64,000 bases of DNA from Tragulus kanchil (taxonomy: Eukaryota > Chordata > Mammalia > Artiodactyla > Tragulidae), in NCBI GenBank assembly GCA_022376925.1, contig JAIOJX010000025.1, positions 99,537,608-99,601,607 on the forward strand, given 5' to 3'. The notes below the pieces were generated by a model that was given only the letters and a program-made list of their open reading frames with translations, was not told where the DNA came from and did not search any database. This document shows, in pieces, positions 23,586-35,134 of this stretch. The number at the start of each line of letters is the position of its first letter. Positions within the stretch are counted from its first letter, which is position 1. Made by a program: the position numbers and the translations under genes.

Positions 23586-24842
23586 AGCCACTGCTGGCTT
23601 CTCCTCTTATTTTGTCCGTTATATTTCTTGGTTATGTTGTGAGATGACATACTGAGTTTCCTGGGCCAGAGTCCATTTTAGTAGTGCCCAATATATATGA
23701 GAATCTAGACTCTCTGAGGAGGCACTTTGCTGACCTGGGCACTCTGCGCCAGGGCCACTGACTGACCTCTCAGGAGGCTCTGTCTCCCTTTGGTCATCCT
23801 GGCTCCACAAAGGGTTGTGATGTAAGTGTACCCATTTAATTTTAATACTTCCTGAGCTTGTCACCTCCTTCTCTCCAATGCCTTCACTGTTGTTTGGACT
23901 GACATCAGCTCCTGTCTGGACTCTTGGGATAAAGAGCTGCTAACTGGACTTCTTGTTTCTAGGAATACAGCCCTGATTCCTTAACTTCCTGCTGAAACTT
24001 CTTCAATTCTTACCTTGCTCCTCACCTCTTGCAGTATAATTCAACCTCTTTGGCCTCCTGCCTCAGGTGTGTTGAGATCTGCCCTCTGCCTCCTTCCCCT
24101 ACCTTACTGTCACTCTCCCCTTTGGGATTCCATTGTCTAGGTGACGTAGAGATGTTTTCTGTCCATCCCCAGGCCTCTCCTCACTCCCCACTGCTCCACA
24201 TCCTGAGCCTTATGCTCTTGAAATGCTCATGCCTGTCCTCCAAACCTATTGCCTCAGGTTCGTGGTCAGGCTTCCCTGACATAGCCCACCAGTACCCTTC
24301 CTTGTTTGATCCCACATCAGTATCTGCTCTCCTTTATCCTGACACTCACTGAAATGTCTGCTCATGTGTGAGATGCAGCCTTACCGATTTTAAAAATGCA
24401 TACCCTCTAAGTTATCAGATTCCCATGATACACACTAACAATTCTGCACACAGTTCAAGTGTGTGAGTGGGAATTCACTCCAACACCAGATGTAATCAAG
24501 TAGTCTCCAATACCAGATGCTTATAATTTGACTTACCCCTGATACTTTCTACATGGAGATGACTTCCCCGTTCTAATCCCCAACTTCGTATGTTACTGCA
24601 ATTATAAATTGTCACCGATGCTTCTGATCAATGGGCTACAGATTGGAGTTTCAAACAAACCCTTTCTTGGGTTCAGTTAATTTGCTAGAAGAGCACACAA
24701 ACTTCTGAGAAATATTTACTTTCTAGATTACCACTTTTTTTTTAATAAAAGGATACATCTCAGGAACAACCAAGGGGAGGAAATGGATAAAGCAAGGCAT
24801 GAAGATAGGACTTGAGCTTTCCTGTCTGCTTAGAGCTTAGTG
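23586..24842 (-). other. KCNIP4 intron, no exon seen
   Basis: Includes a C/T-rich stretch (about 24000-24350) with an open frame on the plus strand that has no domain or splice support. No repeat family was recognised with confidence. Confidence 0.45.
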
Positions 24843-25026
24843 AAATGAAAGTCACTCAGCTGTGTCTGACCCTTTGTGACCTAGGATAAGCCATGGAATT
24901 CTCCAGGCAAAAATACTGCACTGGCTAACCTTTCCTTTCTCCAGGGGATCTTCCCATCCTAGGGATCAAACCCAGGTCTCCCATGTTGCAGGAGGATTCT
25001 TTACCATTCGAGCCACCAGGGAAACA
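24843..25026 (-). mobile_element. BovA2 SINE
   Basis: Reverse-complement BovA2: GTGTCTGACCCTTTGTGACC, GGAATTCTCCAGGCAAAAAT, and the head GAGCCACCAGGGAAACACAG at the right. Confidence 0.9.
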
Positions 25027-25587
25027 CAGAATTCTCCCTAAATTTGCAGGTCTGCACCAACTGGGAAACTCTCTGAATCGTGTCCGTTTGGGTTTTTACG
25101 GAGGCTTCATTACTACAGAGGCATAGTTAATTACGTCATCAGCCATTAGTGATTGAACACAATATCCAGCCAGTCTCTCCTTTCAGTAGGTTGAGAGGAG
25201 GGACTGAAAGTCCCAACCCTCTAATCAAGTGGTTTGCTCTCCTGGTAACCAGCCTCTGTCTAGAGCAGAAGTTTGAAAGTCACCTTGTTAACATACCAAA
25301 ACGCACCTCCATTGTTCTCTTCACTTAAAACCCAATGTTTTAGGAGCTTTTTGTCAGCAACTGGGGACTAAGATTAAATATGTATATTTCTTTTTTGGAT
25401 ATATACTTTGTATTATAAATTGTAATAGTACACATATATTAAAGAGGATCATTGAATCTGGTTAATTACACAGCCATTCAGAATGTAAGCAAATGGATGA
25501 TTTGCACATTCTACCTATGTAATATAAATAAAATATACATAATACAACAAGAATGATAATATATCAATAAATGTAATAACTGTATGC

Positions 25588-25803
25588 ATGCTAAGTTGCT
25601 TCAGTCATGCCCGACTCTTTGGGACCGTATGGACCTTATGCGACCAGGCTCCTCTATTCATGGAATTCTCCAGGCAAGGATACTGGAGTAGGTTACCATA
25701 TCCTTCTCTAGGGAACCTTCCCAACCCAGAGATCGAACCTGTGTTCCTTATGTCTCCTGCATTGGCAGGCAGGTTCTTTACCAGTAGAACCACCTGGGAA
25801 ATG
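25588..25803 (-). mobile_element. BovA2 SINE
   Basis: Near full-length reverse-complement BovA2: TTGCTTCAGTCATGCCCGAC, then GGAATTCTCCAGGCAAGGAT, and the Bov-tA head near 25790. Open frames on either strand here are repeat-derived. Confidence 0.92.
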
Positions 25804-26329
25804 CCAATAAACATATAAGCATATATAAATAAAATATTGCATTTTATTTATCATTTTTCTGTTATAAATAAGTAATGTATTTAGCTATGTGAATATTCAG
25901 GACCTATTTCATCACACTGATGCTCTTATATAGTATTTTATGAGCAAAATTAAACGTGAGTCACTGAAAGTACATAATTTGAAAAGGGATTTCCTCACAG
26001 TATTCTCAGAGCACTGAATGTAGAATTTTGTTATATTTAATTTCTTTCTTGTCTCTCTCACTTACCAGGCCTCTGAGAGCAGGGTTTTTACTTTATCAGC
26101 GTTATATTTCCAAAGCCTACCAGAGTAACAGGACTACAGTAGATGCCAATAAATGTCACTTATTTGTTTTGTGAAATTGCTGTTATGCAATTGGGAGAGT
26201 GTACTTTTCTTGAACACATATGAAGTACTAAACTCAATGTGTCTTATCTTGTCATTCACACTTGTTTTGAAAGAAAAGCTACTTGACAATACAGTGAGGA
26301 AAGTAACTATTTTTAGCCTTTTTCTTTTT

Positions 26330-27165
26330 CCCCTTCAGAAATTATCAAGCAGTACTAAGAGGAACATTTATAAAAGTAAATGCCTACATTAAAAAGAACA
26401 AATATCTCAAATAAGCAATGTAACTTTGTCCCTCAGAGAGACAGAAAAAGAACAAACCTTAAATTATAGAAAGGAAATAACAAAGATTAGAGCAGAAATA
26501 AATAAAACAGAGATTAGAGAAACAATAGAAAAAATCTACGAAACCAAGAAAGAGTGTTGGTGTTTTGAAAAGATAGACAAAATCGACAGAGACAAGCCCA
26601 GAAGCAGACAGCTTTGCTGGTGAATTCTGCCAAATGTTTAAAGAAATAACACCAACCCATTTCAAACTCTTCTAAAAAATTGATGTGTAGGGAATATTTC
26701 CAAATTAAGCCAGCAATACCTTGGTGCCAAGGCCAGACAAAGACCTCACAAGAAAACTACAGACCAATATTCCTGATAAACCTAGATGCAAAAATACCCA
26801 GCAAAACATCAGTAAACCAAGTGCAATAGCACATTACAAAGATCCTACACCAGGACCACATGGAATTTATCCCAGAGATGGAAAGGTGAATCAATATATG
26901 AAAATCAACTAATGTAATATACCACATTGACAGAATTAAGGATACAAATCATAGGATCATCTCAATAGATGCAGAAAAAGCATTTGACAAGTTCACTACC
27001 CTATCATGATGTATACTGTCAATAAACTTGGAACAGAAGAAGAGTACCTTAATAATAAAGGCCACATATAAAAAGGCCACAGCTAACATCACAGTGGAGA
27101 AAATGGAAAGCTTTCTCTCTAGGATTAGGATCAAGACAAGGATGCCCACTCTTTTCTAGTTTCTT
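26330..27165 (+). mobile_element. L1 ORF2 fragment, old
   Basis: Fragmented plus-strand L1 ORF2 reading through several frames: CTACATTAAAAAGAACAAAT, a GCAGAAAAAGCATTTGACAA motif (AEKAFD of the RT) and a GGATCAAGACAAGGATGCCC segment (RQGCP). It is clearly older than the 14751 L1, with many disruptions. The AAT-rich run at 27168 follows it. Its last about 210 bp are repeated at 28070-28280. Confidence 0.85.
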
Positions 27166-27167
27166 AA

Positions 27168-27240
27168 TATAAGAATAATAATAGTAATAATTATAATTAT
27201 AATAATAACAGTAATAAAAATAATAAAATAATAATAACGG
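27168..27240. repeat. AAT-rich simple repeat
   Basis: Imperfect (AAT)n run directly after the L1 fragment; repeated at 28285-28357 by duplication 7. Confidence 0.85.
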
Positions 27241-27369
27241 AATAAAAGGCTCAAATGAAAAAAATTACACCACCAAACTCAAATTTCCACCTTAAAAGCA
27301 CTAAATCCCTTTCAGTGTATCTCAAGTCAAAGCATATAAAAAAGAAAGAAGAAAAAAACTAAGACTTAC

Positions 27370-27440
27370 CTCAAAACTTACAGCTCCATTGTGGTCTGTA
27401 TCAAATGCATTGAACAGAAAATGGGCATATGTTGTAGAGT
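27370..27440 (-). CDS. KCNIP4: KCNIP4 exon, EF-hand 2 (copy A)
   Basis: This 71-nt exon reads (D)[18 protein letters not shown], then AVSFE. The donor is GTAAGT and the acceptor ACATTTCAG. The loop [12 protein letters not shown] of EF-hand 2 is completed by the D that opens the next exon. The first codon is split (G from the upstream exon plus AC). The length, not a multiple of three, equals the conserved KChIP exon. Because it is 71 nt, a genuine second copy would shift the frame. Confidence 0.94.
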
Positions 27441-27864
27441 CTGAAATGTTGAAAATAAAATAATGGTAAGTTACCATTTCAATATCCTACCAAATACATA
27501 TAGCATGTCCAGGCCTCTTTTATCCAGGAGAATTCACTCTGTCTCCTTTGACTTGAGGTTTCTTTGCTTTCTTCCAGTTGCCCATCCTCTCTCAGTAGAG
27601 GATTGTAGTTTGAGATTCATAGGCATGAGTTGCCTACAGACACCCTTGCTGACAGAAGTTCTCTAAGTTTCTGGTTGGAATTGCCCTGAATACACTGGAG
27701 TCCTGGGTTGTGTTACTGACCCTGGGGTGAATAATGTTACCATAGGTGGGTGTGAGGCACTTTTGGAGATTGCTTAGTGCTTGGCAGGGGCTATCTCTAG
27801 AAGAAGAAACAATAAAATTACTCATAATGAGGTACAGATGAATTACTATTATTGGTGGTGTTAT

Positions 27865-27965
27865 TATTAGTTTGTTCATTTTACAGTCCAGATAAGGATA
27901 CTGGGATTCAGAGAGGTTGAAAAACTTGCCCAAATCTGGTGTCCATAAGCAGTAGAGTGGCACAT
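27865..27965 (-). mobile_element. MIR SINE fragment
   Basis: CATTTTACAGTCCAGATAAG, then CAGAGAGGTTGAAAAACTTG, is the reverse-complement MIR core. Repeated by duplication 7 near 28985-29080. Confidence 0.75.
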
Positions 27966-28486
27966 TACTTAATTCTTTCTGAACAAATTTACAAGGTGAA
28001 ACAGAGGTAGCTTGGAAAGTTTCTGTGGCCATGCTGAAAGTGGATTGTGTGGTTCTAAAATGAAATATAAGGATCATCTCAATAGATGCAGAAAAAGCAT
28101 TTGACAAGTTCACTACCCTATCATGATGTATACTGTCAATAAACTGGGAACAGAAGAAGAGTACCTTAATAATAAAGGCCACATATAAAAAGGCCACAGC
28201 TAACATCACAGTGGAGAAAATGGAAAGCTTTCTCTCTAGGATTAGGATCAAGACAAGGATGCCCACTCTTTTCTAGTTTCTTAATATAAGAATAATAATA
28301 GTAATAATTATAATTATAATAATAACAGTAATAAAAATAATAAAATAATAATAACGGAATAAAAGGCTCAAATGAAAAAAATTACACCACCAAACTCAAA
28401 TTTCCACCTTAAAAGCACTAAATCCCTTTCAGTGTATCTCAAGTCAAAGCATATAAAAAAGAAAGAAGAAAAAAACTAAGACTTAC

Positions 28487-28557
28487 CTCAAAACTTACAG
28501 CTCCATTGTGGTCTGTATCAAATGCATTGAACAGAAAATGGGCATATGTTGTAGAGT
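28487..28557 (-). CDS. KCNIP4: KCNIP4 exon, EF-hand 2 (copy B, duplicate)
   Basis: Identical to the exon at 27370 with identical splice sites, shifted by 1117 bp. Including both copies in one transcript would add 71 nt and destroy the reading frame before EF-hands 3 and 4. Confidence 0.92.
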
Positions 28558-29864
28558 CTGAAATGTTGAAAATAAAATAATGGTAAGTTACCATTTCAAT
28601 ATCCTACCAAATACATATAGCATGTCCAGGCCTCTTTTATCCAGGAGAATTCACTCTGTCTCCTTTGACTTGAGGTTTCTTTGCTTTCTTCCAGTTGCCC
28701 ATCCTCTCTCAGTAGAGGATTGTAGTTTGAGATTCATAGGCATGAGTTGCCTACAGACACCCTTGCTGACAGAAGTTCTCTAAGTTTCTGGTTGGAATTG
28801 CCCTGAATACACTGGAGTCCTGGGTTGTGTTACTGACCCTGGGGTGAATAATGTTACCATAGGTGGGTGTGAGGCACTTTTGGAGATTGCTTAGTGCTTG
28901 GCAGGGGCTATCTCTAGAAGAAGAAACAATAAAATTACTCATAATGAGGTACAGATGAATTACTATTATTGGTGGTGTTATTATTAGTTTGTTCATTTTA
29001 CAGTCCAGATAAGGATACTGGGATTCAGAGAGGTTGAAAAACTTGCCCAAATCTGGTGTCCATAAGCAGTAGAGTGGCACATTACTTAATTCTTTCTGAA
29101 CAAAGTCATGCTGGCCCATAGCCAGTAAGGTTGTCTGATGAAGAAGAAACAGAGGTAGCTTGGAAAGTTTCTGTGGCCATGCTGAAAGTGGATTGTGTGG
29201 TTCTAAAGGCTCCCAGTTGCAGGTAATGGGGCACTCCTGCTCTGCCTGGGTCCCAGTGTATCTCAAGTGATAACACCACTTGTCCCAGAGTTGCACTATG
29301 CTGCCTAAGGACAGCCAAATTCTCTGAAATCCAACACTTCTCTTGAGTTTGTTTCAAGTAGGCTATTTCTCTCTAATTTTCTTCCCTTCTTCTTCCCTTT
29401 TTCTCCTTTGTCTCCCTAATCACTGAGCTTTCTGCCTTTTTATTTGAAATGTGTATTTTTATATATATATACAACTTAGTTTTCTTTTCTTGTGCACAAT
29501 TTTCATTTTTAAGTCCCTCTGTGCTCTACCCTTGATCAAAATTTATGTGATTATTTTAAATGTTTCATCTCATGGGCTTTAACCTTTTATCTTAACCGTT
29601 TTTATATTAAAAATTGTAACCTTTTAGCTCATTGGCTCTCACCTTTTATCTTCTGTTAAACTTTCATCTATTTCTATTTTATAACTTATAGCCTTTATTT
29701 TTATTGGGATTTAACAAAACTTCTGTTCACCTTTTCCTTTATGAATTGTCTTTTGAAGGCTGTCAAGAGTCTACTTACAGAAGCAGGAGTAGAGAATTGC
29801 TCTCCAACTAAGGCAGGTCAGAGGACATGCAGACTCTTCCAGTTCTCCAGTGTCCATGGCTTTT

Positions 29865-30271
29865 TTTTAAAATAAATTTTATTTATTTATCTTTTGGGGG
29901 TGGGGTGGGGAGGGAGGGGGATGGGTGGGCCATTTCTTTTTTTTTTTTTTAAAGATTTATTCATTTATTTATTTTGGGTGGGGTCGGGTTGGGGAGGGAG
30001 GGGAGCGGGCGGGCTACTTCTATTGGTCTTTCAATTCTCCGCTTTCATCCGTCTTTGTTCTTTGGCTCCTGTGGGCCTCCCATCACGGTGGCGTCTGTCG
30101 ATGCAGAGCTCCGGCTCTGGGCGCATGCGCTCCAGAGCTCCGGCTCGGTAATTGGACACATCGGTCCAGTCGCTCCGCGGCACGTGTGATCTTACCAGGC
30201 CAGAGATGGAACCGGCGACCCTTGCACTGCAAGGCGGTGTCCTTACCTATTGAACCACCAGGGGAAGCCCC
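29865..30271 (-). mobile_element. T+ type SINE with GC-rich tail, tail doubled
   Basis: A minus-strand SINE with its head at the right end (GAACCACCAGGGGAAGCCCC). The exact 14-bp duplication TGTCCATGGCTTTT flanks the whole block (29851-29864 and 30272-30285). At the left there are two successive tails: 29865-29937, then 29938-30021. Each has a T-rich run, ATTTATTTATT and a G-rich segment ending near GGGC(T/C)A. The body is complete only once. This looks like a single insertion with a doubled 3' end. Confidence 0.88.
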
Positions 30272-30432
30272 TGTCCATGGCTTTTGTTGGCATTGCTTTT
30301 CCTGAATGTTTTACTCCACAGGTTAACTCTATTGAAGGCCATATTTTTCACAAGGTAAATTGTACATTCTGTTACTCAAAATGACAGTGGCGGGTTTTTT
30401 TCTTTTTCTTTTTCACCTCTTAAACTTTAGTG

Positions 30433-30505
30433 TGATATGTGCTTAGTCGCTCAATCATTCTCCAGGTAAGAATACTGGAGTTGGTTGCCATGGCCTCCTC
30501 CATTA
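30433..30505 (-). mobile_element. BovA SINE fragment
   Basis: TGTGCTTAGTCGCTCAATCA is joined to ATTCTCCAGGTAAGAATACT, so the middle of the element is deleted. Confidence 0.75.
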
Positions 30506-30509
30506 GTAT

Positions 30510-31190
30510 GATATGAGAAGCCACTTATCTTTAAGCATATGAATTACTTTGTTTTCAGTGAACCAAACAGGCACCACAATTGGGCCTAAGCAGTGTGTGA
30601 AAGCACTATAAGTAGAGTGAATGTCCATCTAGGTAAGAGGAAGAAACCCTTTTGTGTATGGAACCAGGATTTTAATTGCAATCAACTCAGTGCAATTGTT
30701 TGGAAGTTCCTTTTAGTATTACGGAGAATTGTCAGCCTATTTTTATTGACAGAGGTGTTTCTCTCTCAAACATAGATTTCCTAAACTAGTTAATGCCCTA
30801 CAGAGAAATGAGTGGGCAAATGGAATGTTAAACTTATTTTCAGGGCAAAAAAAGGAGAGGTTTTGCATATTTTAAAATGAGCTTCATTAAGGAGGTCTCG
30901 TTACTTTATACAGTTAGGGTAAGTGCCTTTACCTTAGCAAACAGAACTCACCATGAATATAATGGTGCTGAGCAAACAATACTGGCAATTTCAACAAATT
31001 TAAAACGCAAGATAACATGGGCATACAATAACTACCATTCTTCTCAGAGGCAGTTGTCTAGTTTAAAGCTTGACACATGGGACCCGCACTCTCGGGTTTG
31101 CCCTAACCTGGTTCAAAAGCTGTCCTGTTCCTCTAAGTGTACCTAGGCAAGTTTCCTGGAAGGGAAGCCAGTTTTCCATCCTTGATATAC
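30510..31190 (-). other. KCNIP4 intron, no exon seen
   Basis: No repeat or splice-supported frame recognised. Confidence 0.45.
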
Positions 31191-31199
31191 CAGGTGGAG

Positions 31200-31345
31200 A
31201 GAGGTTTCTAATAGTGTAGTAGAATCAGATTGCTTGAATTTGAATCTCAGTTCAACCATTAATCATGTGACCTTTGGCAAATTGTTTAACCTCTGCTTAG
31301 TGAAGACTCGTACCATTATGTCATGAAAGGTATTGAGGTTTTGAC
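31200..31345 (+). mobile_element. MIR SINE
   Basis: GAATTTGAATCTCAGTTCAA, CATGTGACCTTTGGCAAATT and GTTTAACCTCTGCTTAGTG follow the MIR core. Confidence 0.75.
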
Positions 31346-31992
31346 AGAGCTAGGATTTCTTCAGCAGGTATTTGGAGACAGTGAAAGTTTTTTAAAGAAG
31401 GAAAATGATGCTACTAGCTTTAAAGGGGTGAGAGGAAGGAACTAAGGCATTGGAAGTGTTTGCTAAGCACGGAGATGGATTATGCAGAGACAAAGGAAGC
31501 TGTCTACAAAAGAATCTTGGTCTGACTTTATCTGACTGTGCTCTTCTTAAATACTTAGCAAACATATACTGAAAGATGAATGACTGGCATTCTGGAGTCA
31601 AGATTTCAATACAGTTCAGGGTTCAAAGTATATAACAGTGGTCTTTGCTCTTCCTGTGTGACCTTACATGTCTCTTTTGACCACAACTCTTTCCATACAA
31701 TGAAAACAGTATTTGAATTTCATATGCTGACTTTGCCCAGTTTCTCATAATTTTACTTGTGAAGCTGAAAAATGTTGAAATTTTACAAATGGGGACAAAG
31801 TTTATGGATCCTTAGGATAGGAGGTAATCTTCAATACCATTTAGCTATTTCTCTATATCTAACGTAAGTGGAAAATGCATGTAGGTAATGTTAGGGATAG
31901 TAGCTATGCTCACCTAGGTGGCCAATTACTGGTAGAGTCAGTAATGAAATCAAGACATTTCACCACTAACTTGTAGAAATAAAAGATGTTAG

Positions 31993-32130
31993 GGAATTCT
32001 GCTGTGATCTAGTGGGTGGGATTTCAGGTTTTCACTGCTGAGGGGCTGGGTTCAATCCCTGGGGGAAACTAAGATCCTGCAAGTACTGTGTCACAGACAA
32101 AAAATAAGAAAGAAAAATAAAGAAAGAAAG
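31993..32130 (+). mobile_element. Bov-tA/CHR-like SINE
   Basis: GTGATCTAGTGGGTGGGATT, GCTGGGTTCAATCCCTGGGG (B box) and AACTAAGATCCTGCAAGTAC match a tRNA-derived SINE with an AAAG-rich tail. Confidence 0.75.
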
Positions 32131-32164
32131 AATGTTAGACTAGAAAGAAAACCTGAGGATTCTT

Positions 32165-32275
32165 CTGTTCCACATTTGGCAAATAAACAAGCTGAGGCCC
32201 AGAGAAATAAACTAAGTTACACATCTTGGTGGTGGCAAAGTCCATCCATAAACTCAGGACTCTTGACTTCGTCCA
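32165..32275 (-). mobile_element. MIR SINE fragment
   Basis: AACAAGCTGAGGCCCAGAGA and the following text read as the reverse complement of MIR. Confidence 0.6.
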
Positions 32276-34427
32276 ATGTCTTTAACCCAATTATGTCCAG
32301 ACCACAGTGATGATATCTGCTAAACCCTTAAAAGGCCACTGATCCACATACATTTCAGAATATTTGAACAAACACACCGTTAGTCTGGTTGATTTCTTTC
32401 TTCCCACAACAATCTTCCCATTCCCACCTGAATTAAAGCACCAGGTACAACATCAGTTCAATGCATCTGAATATAAATTCATGGCACTATTGCTGCAGTA
32501 AGGCAGGTTCACATACTACATGAGTGATAGTTTCTGTTCAGTATGTCCTCTGTAAATCACCCTAAAGATTCCTAGAAATACTGTCTGAGCATGAGAAAGG
32601 TGTTCAGTGAGTGGAGTTGTTTGGGAAAAAAATTTAAATCTTTATGTCCATAAAACTCATCTATGTGCCTTACATACAAGCTGTTCAATAAGTATTTGCT
32701 TAGATTCTTCTGACTGAAGCTCATTTCTTTGGTAACTGTTTATCAGGTACCTTGTATAGTCAGTACATTCCTAAAACACAAGCAGGGGTAGACCAGGAAA
32801 TTGTAATTTTCATGAGTTTTAAAAATGCCTAGTGAGTTAAGAGCTTATAAGCTAAGGCACCCCCTGTACGTGGCACTGAAAAGCATTGTTATAATGATAC
32901 AGGTAATGCACAGACATGCCATTTCCTCTTGGCTTGTTTTATAGGAGACCGTACTTTATCCCTTACAAACAGGAAGACTCTGTTCAGTCCAGGTGTGCTG
33001 ACATTCAGAACTCCAAACAAGTTGTCCTAAGTAAACCATCCTGCTAAGCAGTAGAGAAAACCCAAGAGCCTGACACAGTACAAATTGCAAGAGTTTCTGG
33101 CAATAAGACAGAATGTCTTCCTGGAGGAAATGGTGAGACATTGTGATTTATGGTCCCATCATTGCTACGACTCCTAATGAGAGACATCTGTTGCTTTCAG
33201 GCCATTGACCTAAATAAATGACTCTACATAAGTGTGAGGATGGCCCTAACATGGATTACCCTGCCACCAGAGAATACATTATTTCTTAGGACATTTTTCC
33301 TTTTCTAGAAGACTGCAAAATACAATTTGCGTAAAAATTCATCCATAAACTCAGGACTCTTGACTTCGTCCAATGTCTTTAACCCAATTATGTCCAGACC
33401 ACAGTGATGATATCTGCTAAACCCTTAAAAGGCCACTGATCCACATACATTTCAGAATATTTGAACAAACACACCGTTAGTCTGGTTGATTTCTTTCTTC
33501 CCACAACAATCTTCCCATTCCCACCTGAATTAAAGCACCAGGTACAACATCAGTTCAATGCATCTGAATATAAATTCATGGCACTATTGCTGCAGTAAGG
33601 CAGGTTCACATACTACATGAGTGATAGTTTCTGTTCAGTATGTCCTCTGTAAATCACCCTAAAGATTCCTAGAAATACTGTCTGAGCATGAGAAAGGTGT
33701 TCAGTGAGTGGAGTTGTTTGGGAAAAAAATTTAAATCTTTATGTCCATAAAACTCATCTATGTGCCTTACATACAAGCTGTTCAATAAGTATTTGCTTAG
33801 ATTCTTCTGACTGAAGCTCATTTCTTTGGTAACTGTTTATCAGGTACCTTGTATAGTCAGTACATTCCTAAAACACAAGCAGGGGTAGACCAGGAAATTG
33901 TAATTTTCATGAGTTTTAAAAATGCCTAGTGAGTTAAGAGCTTATAAGCTAAGGCACCCCCTGTACGTGGCACTGAAAAGCATTGTTATAATGATACAGG
34001 TAATGCACAGACATGCCATTTCCTCTTGGCTTGTTTTATAGGAGACCGTACTTTATCCCTTACAAACAGGAAGACTCTGTTCAGTCCAGGTGTGCTGACA
34101 TTCAGAACTCCAAACAAGTTGTCCTAAGTAAACCATCCTGCTAAGCAGTAGAGAAAACCCAAGAGCCTGACACAGTACAAATTGCAAGAGTTTCTGGCAA
34201 TAAGACAGAATGTCTTCCTGGAGGAAATGGTGAGACATTGTGATTTATGGTCCCATCATTGCTACGACTCCTAATGAGAGACATCTGTTGCTTTCAGGCC
34301 ATTGACCTAAATAAATGACTCTACATAAGTGTGAGGATGGCCCTAACATGGATTACCCTGCCACCAGAGAATACATTCTTTCTTAGGACATTTTTCCTTT
34401 TCTAGAAGACTGCAAAATACAATTTGC
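32243..34427. repeat. Tandem duplication 8, period 1097 bp, 9-bp filler
   Basis: Copy A is 32243-33330 and copy B 33340-34427 (1088 bp each), with GTAAAAATT between them. They are nearly identical throughout; a visible difference is TACATTATTTCTT against TACATTCTTTCTT near the end. Confidence 0.93.
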
Positions 34428-35134
34428 ATACATGATATTAATTTTTAAAATTGCAAGTCATCATTCTTTAAAATATTTCATTTCTTTCAGTAATACTGGA
34501 TGCTTTTAGATTTATGCATTCAATTAACATGAATATTCAAAGAATTTTTCAGAGTGCAAGAGTGATTTTTCTGCAAATCCCTTTGGACTTTGTAACAAGA
34601 ATCCCTTGCAAAGGATTATGCTCAAGTAGATGTTCTCTAATGTTGAAATGTTATTTTTCAGATAAAGATACATTTTTAATGTGGAGTTGTATCTAATTTG
34701 TAGCATGTAATAATTTTCATTTGAAATAATCCAAAAATAGATAAAAGATTTTCATTTGTTGTAAGTTCTCTTTATTTATTAATGCCTATCAATAAATTGG
34801 CAGTTTATAATAAACATCATTCTTTTAAAAAAATTCCATGGTTTTAAATAATTTAGAAATACATGTTAAACAGATGACAGTCTAAAATTCCTTATTAATG
34901 TAGACAGTAGACCCTTTACAATCCTGGCATCAGACTCTATGGCCAATATCTGTCTGTGAACTATTAGTAATGAGACGGAGTAAGGGAGCTGTCACCCAGG
35001 ATATATTCAAATTCAGGTAATCATAGGTCACCCTGTGTTTTCTCAGAGTTTTAACTTAATTCTTTGAAAAATCCATCTTAAGTGAAAATTTCTATTTCGA
35101 TAATTCAAGCACGAAATTGTCTTTGACCTACTAG
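34428..35134 (-). other. KCNIP4 intron, no exon seen
   Basis: AT-rich intron sequence without recognised repeats. Open frames on both strands at 34514-34706 have no coding support. Confidence 0.45.

Larger units (their letters stand above)
26953..29207. repeat. Tandem duplication 7, period 1117-1148 bp
   Basis: Copy A is 26953-28059 and copy B 28070-29207, separated by about 10 bp of filler (28060-28069). Besides point differences there is one larger discordance: 27987-27999 in A corresponds to a segment about 31 bp longer at 29105-29147 in B. The unit carries the 71-nt KCNIP4 exon. Confidence 0.93.

Noticed and set aside
24029..24352. 107-codon plus-strand frame in C/T-rich sequence
   Set aside because: Low-complexity Ser/Pro/Leu composition expected from pyrimidine-rich DNA; no domain and no splice sites noticed.
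27634..29296. Minus-strand open frames of 181-210 codons overlapping the EF-hand 2 region
   Set aside because: They run through L1 fragment, MIR and intron and do not contain the KChIP frame; no domain and no splice support.
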